Notes: generated by a model not told the origin, from the sequence alone. Positions 25,069 to 33,468 are shown, counted from the stretch's first letter. The stretch: DNA of 64,000 nt from Cellulomonas cellasea (GCF_030372105.1 NZ_JAUDBQ010000002.1:248001-312000); one strand, 5' to 3'. Numbers and translations are program-made.

Positions 25069-25914
25069 TCAGCGGTCGTCCTTCGCGGCCGCGGCCTGGG
25101 TGCGTCGCGCGACCGTCAGGACGCCGGCGCCGAGCAGCGCGAGCGCGCCCGCCGCGATCATCCACGGCCGTGCGCCGGAGTCGTCGACCAGGCCAGCCTG
25201 CCCGGCCTGCACGCCCGACGGGTTGCTGTGCAGCCCGCCCACCACCTGCGTGGCGAGCGCCAGCGTGGAGGGCTCCGAAGTGGCGCTGCCCCACGCGTAG
25301 ACGATCGTGTTCGAGCCCTCGGCGACGCTCACGTCCGCCGGGCCGAGCAGCGCCGGCGCCGTCGTGCCCGCCGCGACGACCGTGGCCGACACCGTGCCCG
25401 CCGGCAGGTCGAGCGACTGCTCGTTCGGGTTCGTCAGGTTGGAGACCACGGGCTGCCCGCCCGCCAGGACGTCCACCGCCGGGGCCGCGGCGACGTGACG
25501 GACCGTGAGCCGACCCTGGCCAGCCGCGGTGGGCGACGTGTCATTCGCGAACAGCGTCGCGGTGGGCGTTCCGGCGGTGTCGAGGTGCGCGACGGCCGTG
25601 TAATTGCCGCCCGCGTCGAGGGGCAGGTCCACCGGTCCGATGGCCGGGGAGCTCGCGTCCGCCGCATCCGCCGCCGTGATGGCCACGGTGTACGTGCCCG
25701 CGGGGAGGTCGAGCGGGCCGGCGAGGCTGCCGGGCGTGAAGTCGTCGATGGTGCGCTCGCCGTTCACCCACACGTCCACGGTGAGGTCCGGCACGCCGTG
25801 CAGCACCGAGAGCTGGGCGTTGTCACCGGTCGCGGCCTGTGCGGGCACGGCGGCGAAGGTCAGTGCAGCAACAGCGATTGTTCCGGCGGCTACTGCGAAG
25901 GGTCGTGCTCGCAT
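25069..25914 (-). CDS. Secreted DUF4397 domain protein with C-terminal membrane anchor
   Basis: A 281-residue exported protein. It has a signal peptide (cleavage after PAQAA, about residue 28), two DUF4397 beta domains (LSVLHGVPDLTVDVWVNGE and RLTVRHVAAAPAVDVLAGG), and a C-terminal helix (MIAAGALALLGAGVLTVA) with a basic tail. No LPxTG or LAxTG motif precedes the helix. GGAGGACGCC before the ATG at 25914 sets the start. It is the first gene of the sortase-sigma-anti-sigma set. Adjacent class F sortase and DUF4397 genes recur in actinobacteria, so a joint envelope role is likely. Confidence 0.88.
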   Translation of the reverse strand: MRARPFAVAAGTIAVAALTFAAVPAQAATGDNAQLSVLHGVPDLTVDVWVNGERTIDDFTPGSLAGPLDLPAGTYTVAITAADAADASSPAIGPVDLPLDAGGNYTAVAHLDTAGTPTATLFANDTSPTAAGQGRLTVRHVAAAPAVDVLAGGQPVVSNLTNPNEQSLDLPAGTVSATVVAAGTTAPALLGPADVSVAEGSNTIVYAWGSATSEPSTLALATQVVGGLHSNPSGVQAGQAGLVDDSGARPWMIAAGALALLGAGVLTVARRTQAAAAKDDR

Positions 25915-26063
25915 GGCGTCCTCCAGGTTCAGCCCGTGGCACGGGCGGTGTCGTGCTGACACCTGTACTTCCGACTGAGGTCCGCCGGCGGATGCACCGA
26001 CGCGGCTCAGATCATCGACGGCGGCGCCGGCGACCGGCCGACGACAGTGGCTCCGGTCCCGAT

Positions 26064-26115
26064 CGCCCTCACGACCGCGCTCGACGGTGGCATGCCCTTC
26101 TCCGTCTTCGGCGCC
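26064..26115 (+). pseudogene. Duplicated fragment of the DUF5317 gene
   Basis: This 52-base block closely repeats 26658-26709 inside the intact DUF5317 gene. It encodes ALTTALDGGMPFSVFGA against ALTTALNGGMPFSVSGA. The flanking bases do not continue the similarity. The rest of the 429-base stretch between the DUF4397 start (25914) and the DUF5317 start (26344) holds no other gene that I can support. It is probably a remnant of a duplicated or recombined DUF5317 gene. Confidence 0.7.
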
Positions 26116-26343
26116 TTCGAAGTTCAGGGCTGGTTCGTGACCACTCCCCCGAACTGCACATCGCCCCACGCGCCCTTCCGGCTCGGCGAGATGGTCCGCA
26201 GGCAGCGCGCAGTGGGACGCCCAACGGACGAGACGGGCCTATCGGGCGCCGGCAAGGGGCCACTAGCGTCCCCGCCACGTGCAGGGGTTGGCGTCGACAG
26301 ACCCCGGCCGACGAGGCGGCGCCAAGCGAGGAGGTCATCGGGC

Positions 26344-26994
26344 GTGGCGATGCTGCTCGTGCTGCTCGTGGTCCCGGTCGCCCTCGTCATCGGCATCCTC
26401 CTGCGCGGCGAGGGCATCGCGGCCCTTGCGGATGTCCGGGTCCGCGGCCTGCTCTGGGCGATCGCGGGCGCGCTCGTGCAGCTGCTCCGCACGGCAGACC
26501 CGACGTGGGCGGCGGGCCCGCTGCACGCCGCCGGGCGGGTGCTGCCACCGCTCGCCCTCGCCGTGTGCGCGACGGGCTTCGCCCTGGCCAACGCGCGCGG
26601 CGCCAAGCGGGGCGTCCAGGTCGCGCTCGCCGCGATGCTCACCGGCGCCCTCGCGAACGCGCTCACGACGGCACTCAACGGCGGCATGCCCTTCTCCGTC
26701 TCCGGCGCTCGAGCAGCCGGCATCCCGGCTGAGCAGATCGCCGCGCCGACTCCCGGGCACGTGCCGATCGACGACGGCACAGCACTCGTCGCCCTGGCCG
26801 ACGTCATCGGGGTCCCGGGGCTCGGCGTCGTGCTCAGCGTGGGCGACCTCCTTCTGTGGGGCGGTCTCGCGGCCGCCCTCGTGATCGGCGCCCGCCGATC
26901 CACCACACGCCCCGGCGCGATCGTCGGGGAGCACCACCCGTCCGGCACCACCCCCGCGGGCAGCCCGCCCGCCGTCGAGAGGAGCACCCCATGA
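26344..26994 (+). CDS. DUF5317 family membrane protein
   Basis: A 216-residue membrane protein with about five hydrophobic segments and the family segment ALTTALNGGMPFSVSGA, followed by PGHVPIDDGTALVALADVIGVP. The GTG at 26344 has GAGGAGG nine bases upstream. Its stop overlaps the start of a 34-residue membrane peptide gene (ATGA). DUF5317 proteins have no known biochemical function. A 52-base duplicate of its central part lies about 600 bases upstream. Confidence 0.8.
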   Translation: MAMLLVLLVVPVALVIGILLRGEGIAALADVRVRGLLWAIAGALVQLLRTADPTWAAGPLHAAGRVLPPLALAVCATGFALANARGAKRGVQVALAAMLTGALANALTTALNGGMPFSVSGARAAGIPAEQIAAPTPGHVPIDDGTALVALADVIGVPGLGVVLSVGDLLLWGGLAAALVIGARRSTTRPGAIVGEHHPSGTTPAGSPPAVERSTP

Positions 26995-27095
26995 AGGTTC
27001 CCAGCCGCGAGCGCGTCCAGGTCGCCGCCGCGAGTGTCGTGACTGCCGTCCTGGCGGTCTACGCGTTCGCCGCCCCGTACACCCAGGGGCACTGA
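26991..27095 (+). CDS. Small single-pass membrane protein, 34 residues
   Basis: The peptide begins MKVPSRERVQ and has one hydrophobic helix (VAAASVVTAVLAVYAFAAPY) and a short polar end. GAGAGGAG lies eight bases before the ATG, and the start overlaps the DUF5317 stop by four bases, both good evidence that it is translated. A strong hairpin follows 25 bases after the stop. It may be an accessory subunit of the DUF5317 protein; no family is recognised. Confidence 0.65.
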   Translation: MKVPSRERVQVAAASVVTAVLAVYAFAAPYTQGH

Positions 27096-27120
27096 GCGCA
27101 TAGCCCTTGAAGAGAACGAC

Positions 27121-27152
27121 AGGGCCACCCGCCGATCACGGCGGGTGGCCCT
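27121..27152 (+). terminator. Intrinsic terminator hairpin after the DUF5317 operon
   Basis: A perfect 13-bp inverted repeat (AGGGCCACCCGCC / GGCGGGTGGCCCT) with a 6-base loop lies 25 bases after the 34-residue peptide gene and before the end of the convergent gene at 27228. It probably works in both directions. Confidence 0.8.
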
Positions 27153-27227
27153 ATCGCCGCGCCGCTCGAATGCGCACGCCACATCCGCCGATGTCAGCCC
27201 TCCACGGCATGCTCTCGAAAGGAGGGC

Positions 27228-27509
27228 CTAGAAGGAGTCCCACACGGCTCTGCCAACTGCCCGCACCGACCGACCGAGGCTGCGAAGGATCCCGAGACCG
27301 CGTCTCCTCGACTCTGCCCATGCCGCGCCCGCCAGCGTGAGAGCGGCGATCCCCGCAACAATCAGCGCCACCACGACTATGGAGAACGGAATATCGATGA
27401 GCTCGTCAAGGGCGAGCACGAGGCCCGAGATGAAAAGCACGGCGAGGGCGATCAGGGCCGCGACAGCGGGGCCACTCAGCCTCGGGCGTTGCTCTTCAGT
27501 CGCCGACAT
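27228..27509 (-). CDS. Small membrane protein, two helices
   Basis: A 93-residue protein with two hydrophobic segments (AVAALIALAVLFISGLVLAL and FSIVVVALIVAGIAALTLAGAAW) and a basic C-terminal amphipathic part (RRRGLGILRSLGRSVRAVGRAV). It is convergent with the DUF5317 operon and divergent from the gene at 27596. No family was recognised. The composition and codon use fit a real gene. Confidence 0.65.
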   Translation of the reverse strand: MSATEEQRPRLSGPAVAALIALAVLFISGLVLALDELIDIPFSIVVVALIVAGIAALTLAGAAWAESRRRGLGILRSLGRSVRAVGRAVWDSF

Positions 27510-27595
27510 GGGCCGAGACTAGGTCATTCCGGCGCGCCAGAAGCACGTCACCCCCTGCACAAGGGATGTCACTGAGGAAAGGGCGGTCGAGCACG

Positions 27596-28249
27596 ATGGC
27601 GAAACAGCAGGACGACGCACTCTGGACACTGGCGCGGGCCGAGCGGGCCACCCTCGCGGAGGACCTGAGCGGCCTGAGCGCTGAGCAGTGGCGGCGCCCC
27701 ACGCTGTGTGGCCGGTGGGACGTCGAGGAGGTCGTCGCCCATCTCATCGCCGCAGCGAGCATGAGCCAGCGGCAATGGCTCCGCAGCATGCTCGGCGCTC
27801 GCTTTCGCGCTGATGTGCACAATCAGCGCAGGATGGCCGACCACCGCGGCAGCACTCCGGCACAGACCCTCGACCGCTTTCGCGGCGTCATCGGCAGCAC
27901 CATTGCGCCGTCGAGCCACACCCCGGCCTACCTCGGCGAGGTCGTCGTGCACGCCCAGGACATCCGCCAGCCGCTGGGAATCCCCCGGACTCCGAGCGTC
28001 GACGCGCAGACACCCGTGGCCGACTTCTTCGCCCGACGCGACTTCGCCGTCGCCAGTCGCACACACGTCACGGGCCTGACGTTGCGCGCGGACGACGGGC
28101 CATTCACCGCAGGCGCCGGCCCGATGGTCACCGGGCCCACCCTCGCCTTGGTCATGAGCATGGCCGGCCGCGCCGCCTACCTGGACGAGCTCGACGGGCC
28201 TGGCGTGCCCATGCTGCGGCGGCGCCTCGTGGTGGACGCGCGCGCCTAG
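27596..28249 (+). CDS. Maleylpyruvate isomerase-like (DinB/MDMPI) protein
   Basis: A 217-residue protein of the mycothiol-dependent maleylpyruvate isomerase N-terminal group. The hallmarks are WRRPTLCGRWDVEEVVAHLI (about residues 33-52), HNQRRM and a later VVVHAQDIRQPLG, whose His residues form the metal site in this fold. The ATG at 27596 is the chosen start; ATG 27566 is possible but has AAGGG abutting it. The protein is an uncharacterised DinB-like metal-binding enzyme; members use mycothiol, which fits an actinomycete. Confidence 0.82.
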   Translation: MAKQQDDALWTLARAERATLAEDLSGLSAEQWRRPTLCGRWDVEEVVAHLIAAASMSQRQWLRSMLGARFRADVHNQRRMADHRGSTPAQTLDRFRGVIGSTIAPSSHTPAYLGEVVVHAQDIRQPLGIPRTPSVDAQTPVADFFARRDFAVASRTHVTGLTLRADDGPFTAGAGPMVTGPTLALVMSMAGRAAYLDELDGPGVPMLRRRLVVDARA

Positions 28250-28354
28250 GGCAATTGGCGCCTCACCCGCGGCGTCGGTCGGAGTCATCGAACCGCCCCT
28301 CAGGATCAGACACCGGACCCTGGAAGCGGTATAAAGGCGACAAACGACGCACGC

Positions 28355-30538
28355 ATGGCAGGCCGAGGACCGACCGGGTACCTCGCAGAGGGCTGCCGTC
28401 CCAGTCGCCAATGTCCGGGGGGACCACATGTCAGGTCGGCGAACAGCACGCTTGGGCTCCAGCCGCTTCGGGGGGTGGCTGCCTTCGCTGCCCTCCTCCT
28501 CGCGATCGGCATCGCTCCCACGGCGGCCGTCGTGGATCCCGACCCGCCGAACGAGGCACCGGTCACCTCCCCCGCCACCGACCTGACCGTGGCAGACCCT
28601 GCGACCGCCGAGGGGCAGGCTGTCAACGGCTTCCTGCCGCCCGTCGGCACCCCATTCGACCCGACTGCCGGTTACCCGACCTCCGACCCCGCGGGCTATG
28701 ACGTCGCGAACGAGGGCTTCGCCGGCATCATCCGCGCCATCGCGGAGGACACGGGGACCGTCCTGTCGATGTACTGCATCGACATCCGGACCACCACGTT
28801 CTCCGGCCTCGGATACACCAACGGGACCTGGGACGAGTCCACCGTGCCGAACGTCGGCTACATCGCGAGGATCCTCAACAGCTACTACCCGACGGTCCCG
28901 ACCGAGCCGGCCACGCCCGCGGGCGACAACGAGCGGGCCGCCGCGGTCCAGGCCGCAATCTGGTTCTTCAGCGACGGGTTTGTCGTGGCGACGAGCGACA
29001 TGCTCAACCCGATCGTGGCGACCATCGTGGCCGAGGTGCTGGCCGCAGGGCCGTTGCCGGAGCCGGCGTCACCCGACATCGCGATCACGCCCGCGTCCGC
29101 GAGTGGCGCGGTGGGCTCCCTTGTCGGGCCGTTCACCGTCACGGCGGCCACGACGACCGGCCCGGCGCCCTCGATCACGCTGTCCGTCCCCACTGGCGTC
29201 ACCGCGTATTCCGACGCCGCAGGCACTGTCGAGGTTCCCGACGGGTCAACCGTCGCGTCCGGCACGCAGATCTGGGTGCGTGGCGCCACGGCCGGCGCCG
29301 TCTCGCTCGGCGCGACCGCGACCGTCGAGGTGCCCACCGGCAACGTCTACCTCTATGACCAGAGCACGCCCGGGGTGGACGCAGCCCAGAAACTCATCCT
29401 CGCGCAGACGGCCAACATCAAAGCCGACGCGACAGCCGCGATCGAGCTGTTCGCCACCGGGGCCCTCGTCGTCGACAAGACGGTCGCCGGTGGCGCGGCG
29501 GGCGCGCAGGGCGAGGTGGTCCTCGACGTGGCGTGCACGCTCGACGGGGCGACAGTGCTGTCGGAGAGCGTCGTCATCCCGGCCGAGAGCGAGGCGGGCA
29601 CGACCTCGACGAGGTTCGACGGGATCCAGGTCGACAGCGAGTGCAGCGTCACCGAGCCGACCACCGGCGAGACGACGGCGATCGAGGTCACCACGACCAA
29701 CACCGGCGCCGTCACGATCGCGGCGGACGCAGACGCGCGAATCACCGTGACCAACACCTACGAGGTGCGGCCCGGCTCACTCGTGGTGACCAAGGTGATC
29801 GCGGGGACGGCGGCTGGATCGCAGGGCCAGGTCGAGCTCTCCGTCCAGTGCGTCCAGGGCCAGGCCACCGTGCTGTCCGAGCTCGTCGTCATCGAGGCAG
29901 GCCAAGGCGCGGGTGACACCGAGGCGTCGTTCACCGGCATCCCGTCGGGGAGCGTGTGCACGGTCACGGAGCCGACGACCGGCGAGACGGCGACAGTGGC
30001 CGTCACCACGGACCTGCCCGACCCGGTGACGATCAGCGCGACCGAGGGCGGCGAGCTGCTCGTCACCAACACCTATGACGCCCGACCGGGAACTCTGGTG
30101 GTGAGCAAGACGATCACTGGCGCCGGGGCGGGCGCCCAAGGCGCAGTCGAGCTGACGGTCGAGTGCGTGAGCGACGGCTCGCGGGTGCTGTCCGAGCGCG
30201 TGACGCTGCCCGCAGGCGCGTCAGCGGGGACCACCAGCCAGACCTTCACGGGGGTGCCGGCGAACAGCGTGTGCTCCGTCACCGAGCCCGCCACGGGCGC
30301 CACGGCGACGGTCCGGGTGACGGTGTCGCTCCCCGCCAGCGTGACGATCGCCGCGGGCGCCACGTCGACGCTCGCGGTGACCAACACCTACACCAAGGTC
30401 TCGTCCGGCGGGGGGACAGCGCTGGCCGCGACGGGCTCCGACTCCCCGCTTCCGTTGGGCGGGCTCACCATCGGACTTCTCACCCTCGGGCTCGCCTTGG
30501 TCGACGTCTCACGGCGGTGGGCGAACCGGCGCGGGTGA
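28355..30538 (+). CDS. Cell-surface thioester-domain adhesin with DUF5979 repeats and LAATG signal
   Basis: As read the protein has 727 residues. A hydrophobic export helix lies at about residues 41-54. A thioester domain follows, with Cys141 in MYCIDI and Gln199 in VQAAIWFFSD, the pair that forms an internal thioester in TED adhesins. A region rich in Thr/Ala leads to three 105-residue DUF5979 repeats, then ALAATGSD, a hydrophobic helix and RRWANRRG: a sortase signal. The N-terminus is odd. The frame from ATG 28355 has no good ribosome site, while ATG 28428, after GGGGGGACCAC, is in another frame that reaches this one only by a -1 shift at six Gs (28470-28475). Confidence 0.85.
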   Translation: MAGRGPTGYLAEGCRPSRQCPGGPHVRSANSTLGLQPLRGVAAFAALLLAIGIAPTAAVVDPDPPNEAPVTSPATDLTVADPATAEGQAVNGFLPPVGTPFDPTAGYPTSDPAGYDVANEGFAGIIRAIAEDTGTVLSMYCIDIRTTTFSGLGYTNGTWDESTVPNVGYIARILNSYYPTVPTEPATPAGDNERAAAVQAAIWFFSDGFVVATSDMLNPIVATIVAEVLAAGPLPEPASPDIAITPASASGAVGSLVGPFTVTAATTTGPAPSITLSVPTGVTAYSDAAGTVEVPDGSTVASGTQIWVRGATAGAVSLGATATVEVPTGNVYLYDQSTPGVDAAQKLILAQTANIKADATAAIELFATGALVVDKTVAGGAAGAQGEVVLDVACTLDGATVLSESVVIPAESEAGTTSTRFDGIQVDSECSVTEPTTGETTAIEVTTTNTGAVTIAADADARITVTNTYEVRPGSLVVTKVIAGTAAGSQGQVELSVQCVQGQATVLSELVVIEAGQGAGDTEASFTGIPSGSVCTVTEPTTGETATVAVTTDLPDPVTISATEGGELLVTNTYDARPGTLVVSKTITGAGAGAQGAVELTVECVSDGSRVLSERVTLPAGASAGTTSQTFTGVPANSVCSVTEPATGATATVRVTVSLPASVTIAAGATSTLAVTNTYTKVSSGGGTALAATGSDSPLPLGGLTIGLLTLGLALVDVSRRWANRRG
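29459..30403 (+). repeat. Three 315-bp tandem repeats (DUF5979 domains)
   Basis: Repeats begin at 29459, 29774 and 30089, exactly 315 bases apart. They encode G(A/S/T)LVV(D/T/S)K at the start, a Cys in (A/Q/E)C, CSVTEP or CTVTEP in the middle, and VTNTY at the end. The copies are similar but diverged, so they are old duplications rather than recent slippage. Two Cys per repeat could form a disulfide in each domain. Confidence 0.92.
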
Positions 30539-30560
30539 CCCGAGCAGCACGGCGTTGAAG

Positions 30561-30749
30561 TCAGGGCGCGAGTTCGACCCCGTGCTCTCGCAGGATCTTG
30601 ATCGCTCGTGGTCCCACCCCGTGGAGGGCCAGGAGCGCTCGCTCGCTAGCCCCGTCGAGGTCGGTGATCGTGCGAAAGCCGGCGGCTTCGAAGGCTCGCG
30701 TGGCCGGACGTCCCAGCGCCGTCGGCAGCGGTGTCGATGAGTCGGGCAT
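30561..30749 (-). CDS. Small helix-hairpin-helix DNA-binding protein
   Basis: A protein of about 62 residues: TALGRPATRAFEAAGFRTITDLDGASERALLALHGVGPRAI, which contains a helix-hairpin-helix motif with the GVGPRA hairpin. This resembles the HhH domain found at the end of RNA polymerase alpha subunits and in small stand-alone DNA-binding proteins. ATG 30749 follows GGGG; ATG 30761 is an alternative. It lies just after the LuxR gene on the same strand, eight bases beyond its stop. Confidence 0.7.
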   Translation of the reverse strand: MPDSSTPLPTALGRPATRAFEAAGFRTITDLDGASERALLALHGVGPRAIKILREHGVELAP

Positions 30750-30757
30750 GCACCCCA

Positions 30758-31852
30758 TCATTCGGAACGAAGCGGACTCTCGGCAAGAGGGGCGCCAACC
30801 TGCAGCGGAGCCTTCGGGATCCCCTCGGGGCGCAGCCGCGCGACCATCTCCCCACGGCTGCGCACCCCGACTTTGGCGAACATCGACTTCAGGTGGTCCT
30901 GGACGGTGTTCGTGGTGATGAAGAGGTGCTCGGCGATCTCAGCGGTGGAGTGCCCCCCGATGACCTCATGGCAGATCTCGCGCTCCCGGGCTGTCAGGCC
31001 GTACGCCGTCAGCAGCAACCCCAGCAGCTGGTCGCCGGTCGCCGGCTCGATCGTGATGGCGGTCTGCTCCTCATCCGAGCCGATCAGGAGGCTCGCCTCG
31101 AGCACCGCCCACCGGCCGTCAGGGCCACGCAGCCGGGCGCGGAAGCCGCCGGACTGGGAGGACCGGGCGCCGAGGGCCATCACCCGCATCATCGTCAGGA
31201 AGCGGCCGGACGCGATCTCGTCGAGCCCGTCCCTCCAGTCCCGGGCCGCTGGCGTCGCGGCTCGGAGCCCGCCGTCCGGGCCGACAACGACGATCGCTCC
31301 CCCACCGCCCGCCACCGGCGTGCGCGCCTCGGATCGCACGGCGACCCGGGTCGCGCCGGCGATCACAGGGGCGACCGACCTCATGAGCTCGACCTCCCGG
31401 TCGCTGAAGTCTGGCCCCGACCGGACCATGCCAGCCCCGCCCCAGCAGGCGCCGTCGGCCATGAACATCACCCGCAGCTCCCGCTCGACGCCGAGCGGCC
31501 GCCACACCGTGCGCAGGCGCGCGCTGCGCTCACGCTCGACCCCCGGCAGGTCGGACAAGCGCGCCACAGGCGAACCCTGGCGGGCCAGTTCGGCGAACGC
31601 GTGCGGCTCATCCGGCGCGTACTCGGCCTGGGCGAGCAGCGGCTCGTACTCGGGCGGGATCGCTGTCTCCCCGCTTGTCATCGCGCTGATGACGAGCGTC
31701 TCTGGATCGATCGTGGCCCAGCAGGCCAGGTCCGTGCCCACGTCGTCGGCGATCACCCGGATCGCCGCGGCATGCAGATCGCTGACGCCGAGGCCTGCGG
31801 CGGCCAACGCCGCGATGTCCCGACGGGCCCGGTGGGCACGCTCGTGCCACAT
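30758..31852 (-). CDS. LuxR family transcriptional regulator with GAF-like sensor region
   Basis: A 364-residue regulator. Residues 1-180 look like a GAF-type sensory region (LACWATIDPETLVISAMTSGE, VERELRVMFMADG), residues 190-285 may be a PAS-like part, and the C-terminus has a LuxR helix-turn-helix (LTAREREICHEVIGGHSTAEIAEHLFITTNTVQDHL). No receiver domain or ATPase motif is seen, so it probably binds a small molecule directly. It is downstream of DUF1304 on the same strand, with 29 bases between them. Confidence 0.88.
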   Translation of the reverse strand: MWHERAHRARRDIAALAAAGLGVSDLHAAAIRVIADDVGTDLACWATIDPETLVISAMTSGETAIPPEYEPLLAQAEYAPDEPHAFAELARQGSPVARLSDLPGVERERSARLRTVWRPLGVERELRVMFMADGACWGGAGMVRSGPDFSDREVELMRSVAPVIAGATRVAVRSEARTPVAGGGGAIVVVGPDGGLRAATPAARDWRDGLDEIASGRFLTMMRVMALGARSSQSGGFRARLRGPDGRWAVLEASLLIGSDEEQTAITIEPATGDQLLGLLLTAYGLTAREREICHEVIGGHSTAEIAEHLFITTNTVQDHLKSMFAKVGVRSRGEMVARLRPEGIPKAPLQVGAPLAESPLRSE

Positions 31853-31881
31853 ACCTCAAGTCTGGCACTGGTCCCAGCGCC

Positions 31882-32277
31882 TCACATCGCCGCGATGATC
31901 ACGACGAGGGGCGGCAGGCTGGACCCGATGGTGCCGATGACGCTGCCACCCCGCGGCCGCCAATACCCGAGCAGGTCGGCGACCGCCATGGCCAGGCTCG
32001 CCAGCAGCATGTACCAGGCGAGGGTGAGCACCACGACGCGGCCCGTCGCCACGTCTCCGACGTGGAGCATCACCAGCCCCACGATCGTCCCCACTCCGAC
32101 CAGGACGTTGCGGACGCCGACGACGAACGCCCACATCCGCACGTCCCTGACGTCGTCGACCTCGACGTGCAGCAACTTGTGGGCACGCGGCCGATTGAAG
32201 AAGACCATCTCGAGCTGCGCGGCTCCGATGTAAGCCACCGCTCCGAAGAGTGCTGCGACCTGCGCGATGCCGTTCAC
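31882..32277 (-). CDS. DUF1304 family membrane protein
   Basis: A 131-residue protein with four hydrophobic helices. The family features are FGAVAYIGAAQLEMVFFNRPRAHKLL at the start, NVLVGVGTIVGLVML, and a final GTIGSSLPPLVVIIAAM. The GTG at 32277 has AGGGG eight bases upstream. It precedes the LuxR gene on the same strand and may share its transcript. The family has no known function; it is distantly like small multipass exporters. Confidence 0.85.
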   Translation of the reverse strand: MNGIAQVAALFGAVAYIGAAQLEMVFFNRPRAHKLLHVEVDDVRDVRMWAFVVGVRNVLVGVGTIVGLVMLHVGDVATGRVVVLTLAWYMLLASLAMAVADLLGYWRPRGGSVIGTIGSSLPPLVVIIAAM

Positions 32278-32454
32278 GATGCCATCCCCTTCCAGGCGCC
32301 TTCGGTGGCGCGGCGCCCTCGCGTGCGGGATCACTCGACGCTAGGCCGCGGCCCCGCGAGGGTCGATCCCAGAAATCTGGGAAAGCTGCGTCACGGTCGG
32401 CTGCCGATCACGCGCAGGGGTCCTCGCCGGCCGTGCGGAGTAGCGTCGGAGGGC

Positions 32455-33399
32455 ATGGAGGCTCGCGAGAGCGACGCGGAAGCACCGAGTGATGACGGCC
32501 CCGTCGACCGTCCGCTCCCGCATCTCGACGGCGTCCGGCACCTGATGGTCGAGCTGCCCGACGGCCTCCGGATGCACGTCGCCGAGGCCGGAGCTGGCGA
32601 GCCGCTGGTCCTGCTGCACGGCTTCCCGCAGCACTGGTGGGGATGGCGCAAAGTCATTCCTGCCCTGGCCGCCCACCACCGCGTGACCGCCCCGGACCTG
32701 CGCGGCGCCGGGTGGACCGAGGCGACTACGGGCGGCTACACCGAGGAGCAGCTCGTCGCCGACATCGTGGCCCTCCTAGACGCGCTCGGGCTGGACCGGG
32801 TGTCCCTCGCCGGGCTCGACATCGGCGGCACGCTCGGCTTCCGGGTGTGCCTGGCCCACCCCGAGCGCGTGCGAAGGTTCGTGAGCCTCGCCGCCCCGCA
32901 CCCGTACCCCGTGCTCTCGATGGGGGTCATGCTCCGGACGTGGCAGCTGTGGCCCGGCTTCGCGACCGCGCTCCCGGCGCTGGGGCCGAGGCTGCTGAGC
33001 CGCGGCCGCCTCCCCCGCCGGATGATGCTCGGCAGCTCGGTCGCCCCGGACACCTGGTCAGCAGAGGACCTCGACCTGTTCCTCGGCAGGCTCCGAGACC
33101 CCGCCCGCGCCCGCGCCGCCGCTGCGACCTACCGTGCGCTCGCCCTCGGATCGGCCCGACGAGCCGCCGCCGGCGCCTACCGCACCACCCGGCTCGTCAC
33201 CCCCACGTTGATGCTCTACGGCACGGTCCTCTACGACGGAGACCGCGACGCGGCCGGCCACCCTGGGCTCCTGCATGGTTACGAGGAGCACGCCGACGAT
33301 GTGACCCTCGCGCACGTCCCTCGCGCGGGCTACTACCTGGCAGAGGAGCAGCCTGAGACGGTGGCCCGACATCTGCTGACATTCCTGGCCGGCCCATAA
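32455..33399 (+). CDS. Alpha/beta hydrolase, epoxide hydrolase-like, expected catalytic His absent
   Basis: A 314-residue alpha/beta hydrolase. The oxyanion-hole motif LLHGFPQHWWGW is near residue 49. The nucleophile elbow reads LAGLDIGGT with Asp122, where epoxide hydrolases have GHD(W). In that family the catalytic His is in an AGH(F/W) motif before EE.PE; here the text is RAGYYLAEEQPE with Tyr293, so the His is missing. The protein could be inactive or catalyse another reaction. GGAGGGC precedes the ATG. A P450 gene follows 70 bases after its stop on the same strand, so both may act on one substrate. Confidence 0.85.
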   Translation: MEARESDAEAPSDDGPVDRPLPHLDGVRHLMVELPDGLRMHVAEAGAGEPLVLLHGFPQHWWGWRKVIPALAAHHRVTAPDLRGAGWTEATTGGYTEEQLVADIVALLDALGLDRVSLAGLDIGGTLGFRVCLAHPERVRRFVSLAAPHPYPVLSMGVMLRTWQLWPGFATALPALGPRLLSRGRLPRRMMLGSSVAPDTWSAEDLDLFLGRLRDPARARAAAATYRALALGSARRAAAGAYRTTRLVTPTLMLYGTVLYDGDRDAAGHPGLLHGYEEHADDVTLAHVPRAGYYLAEEQPETVARHLLTFLAGP

Positions 33400-33468
33400 G
33401 GGCGGCCCGTCGGAACGCGGCGGGGCGCTGAGTCCGCAGTGTCGGGGTGGCGTCGGGCCGGGTCCAAG

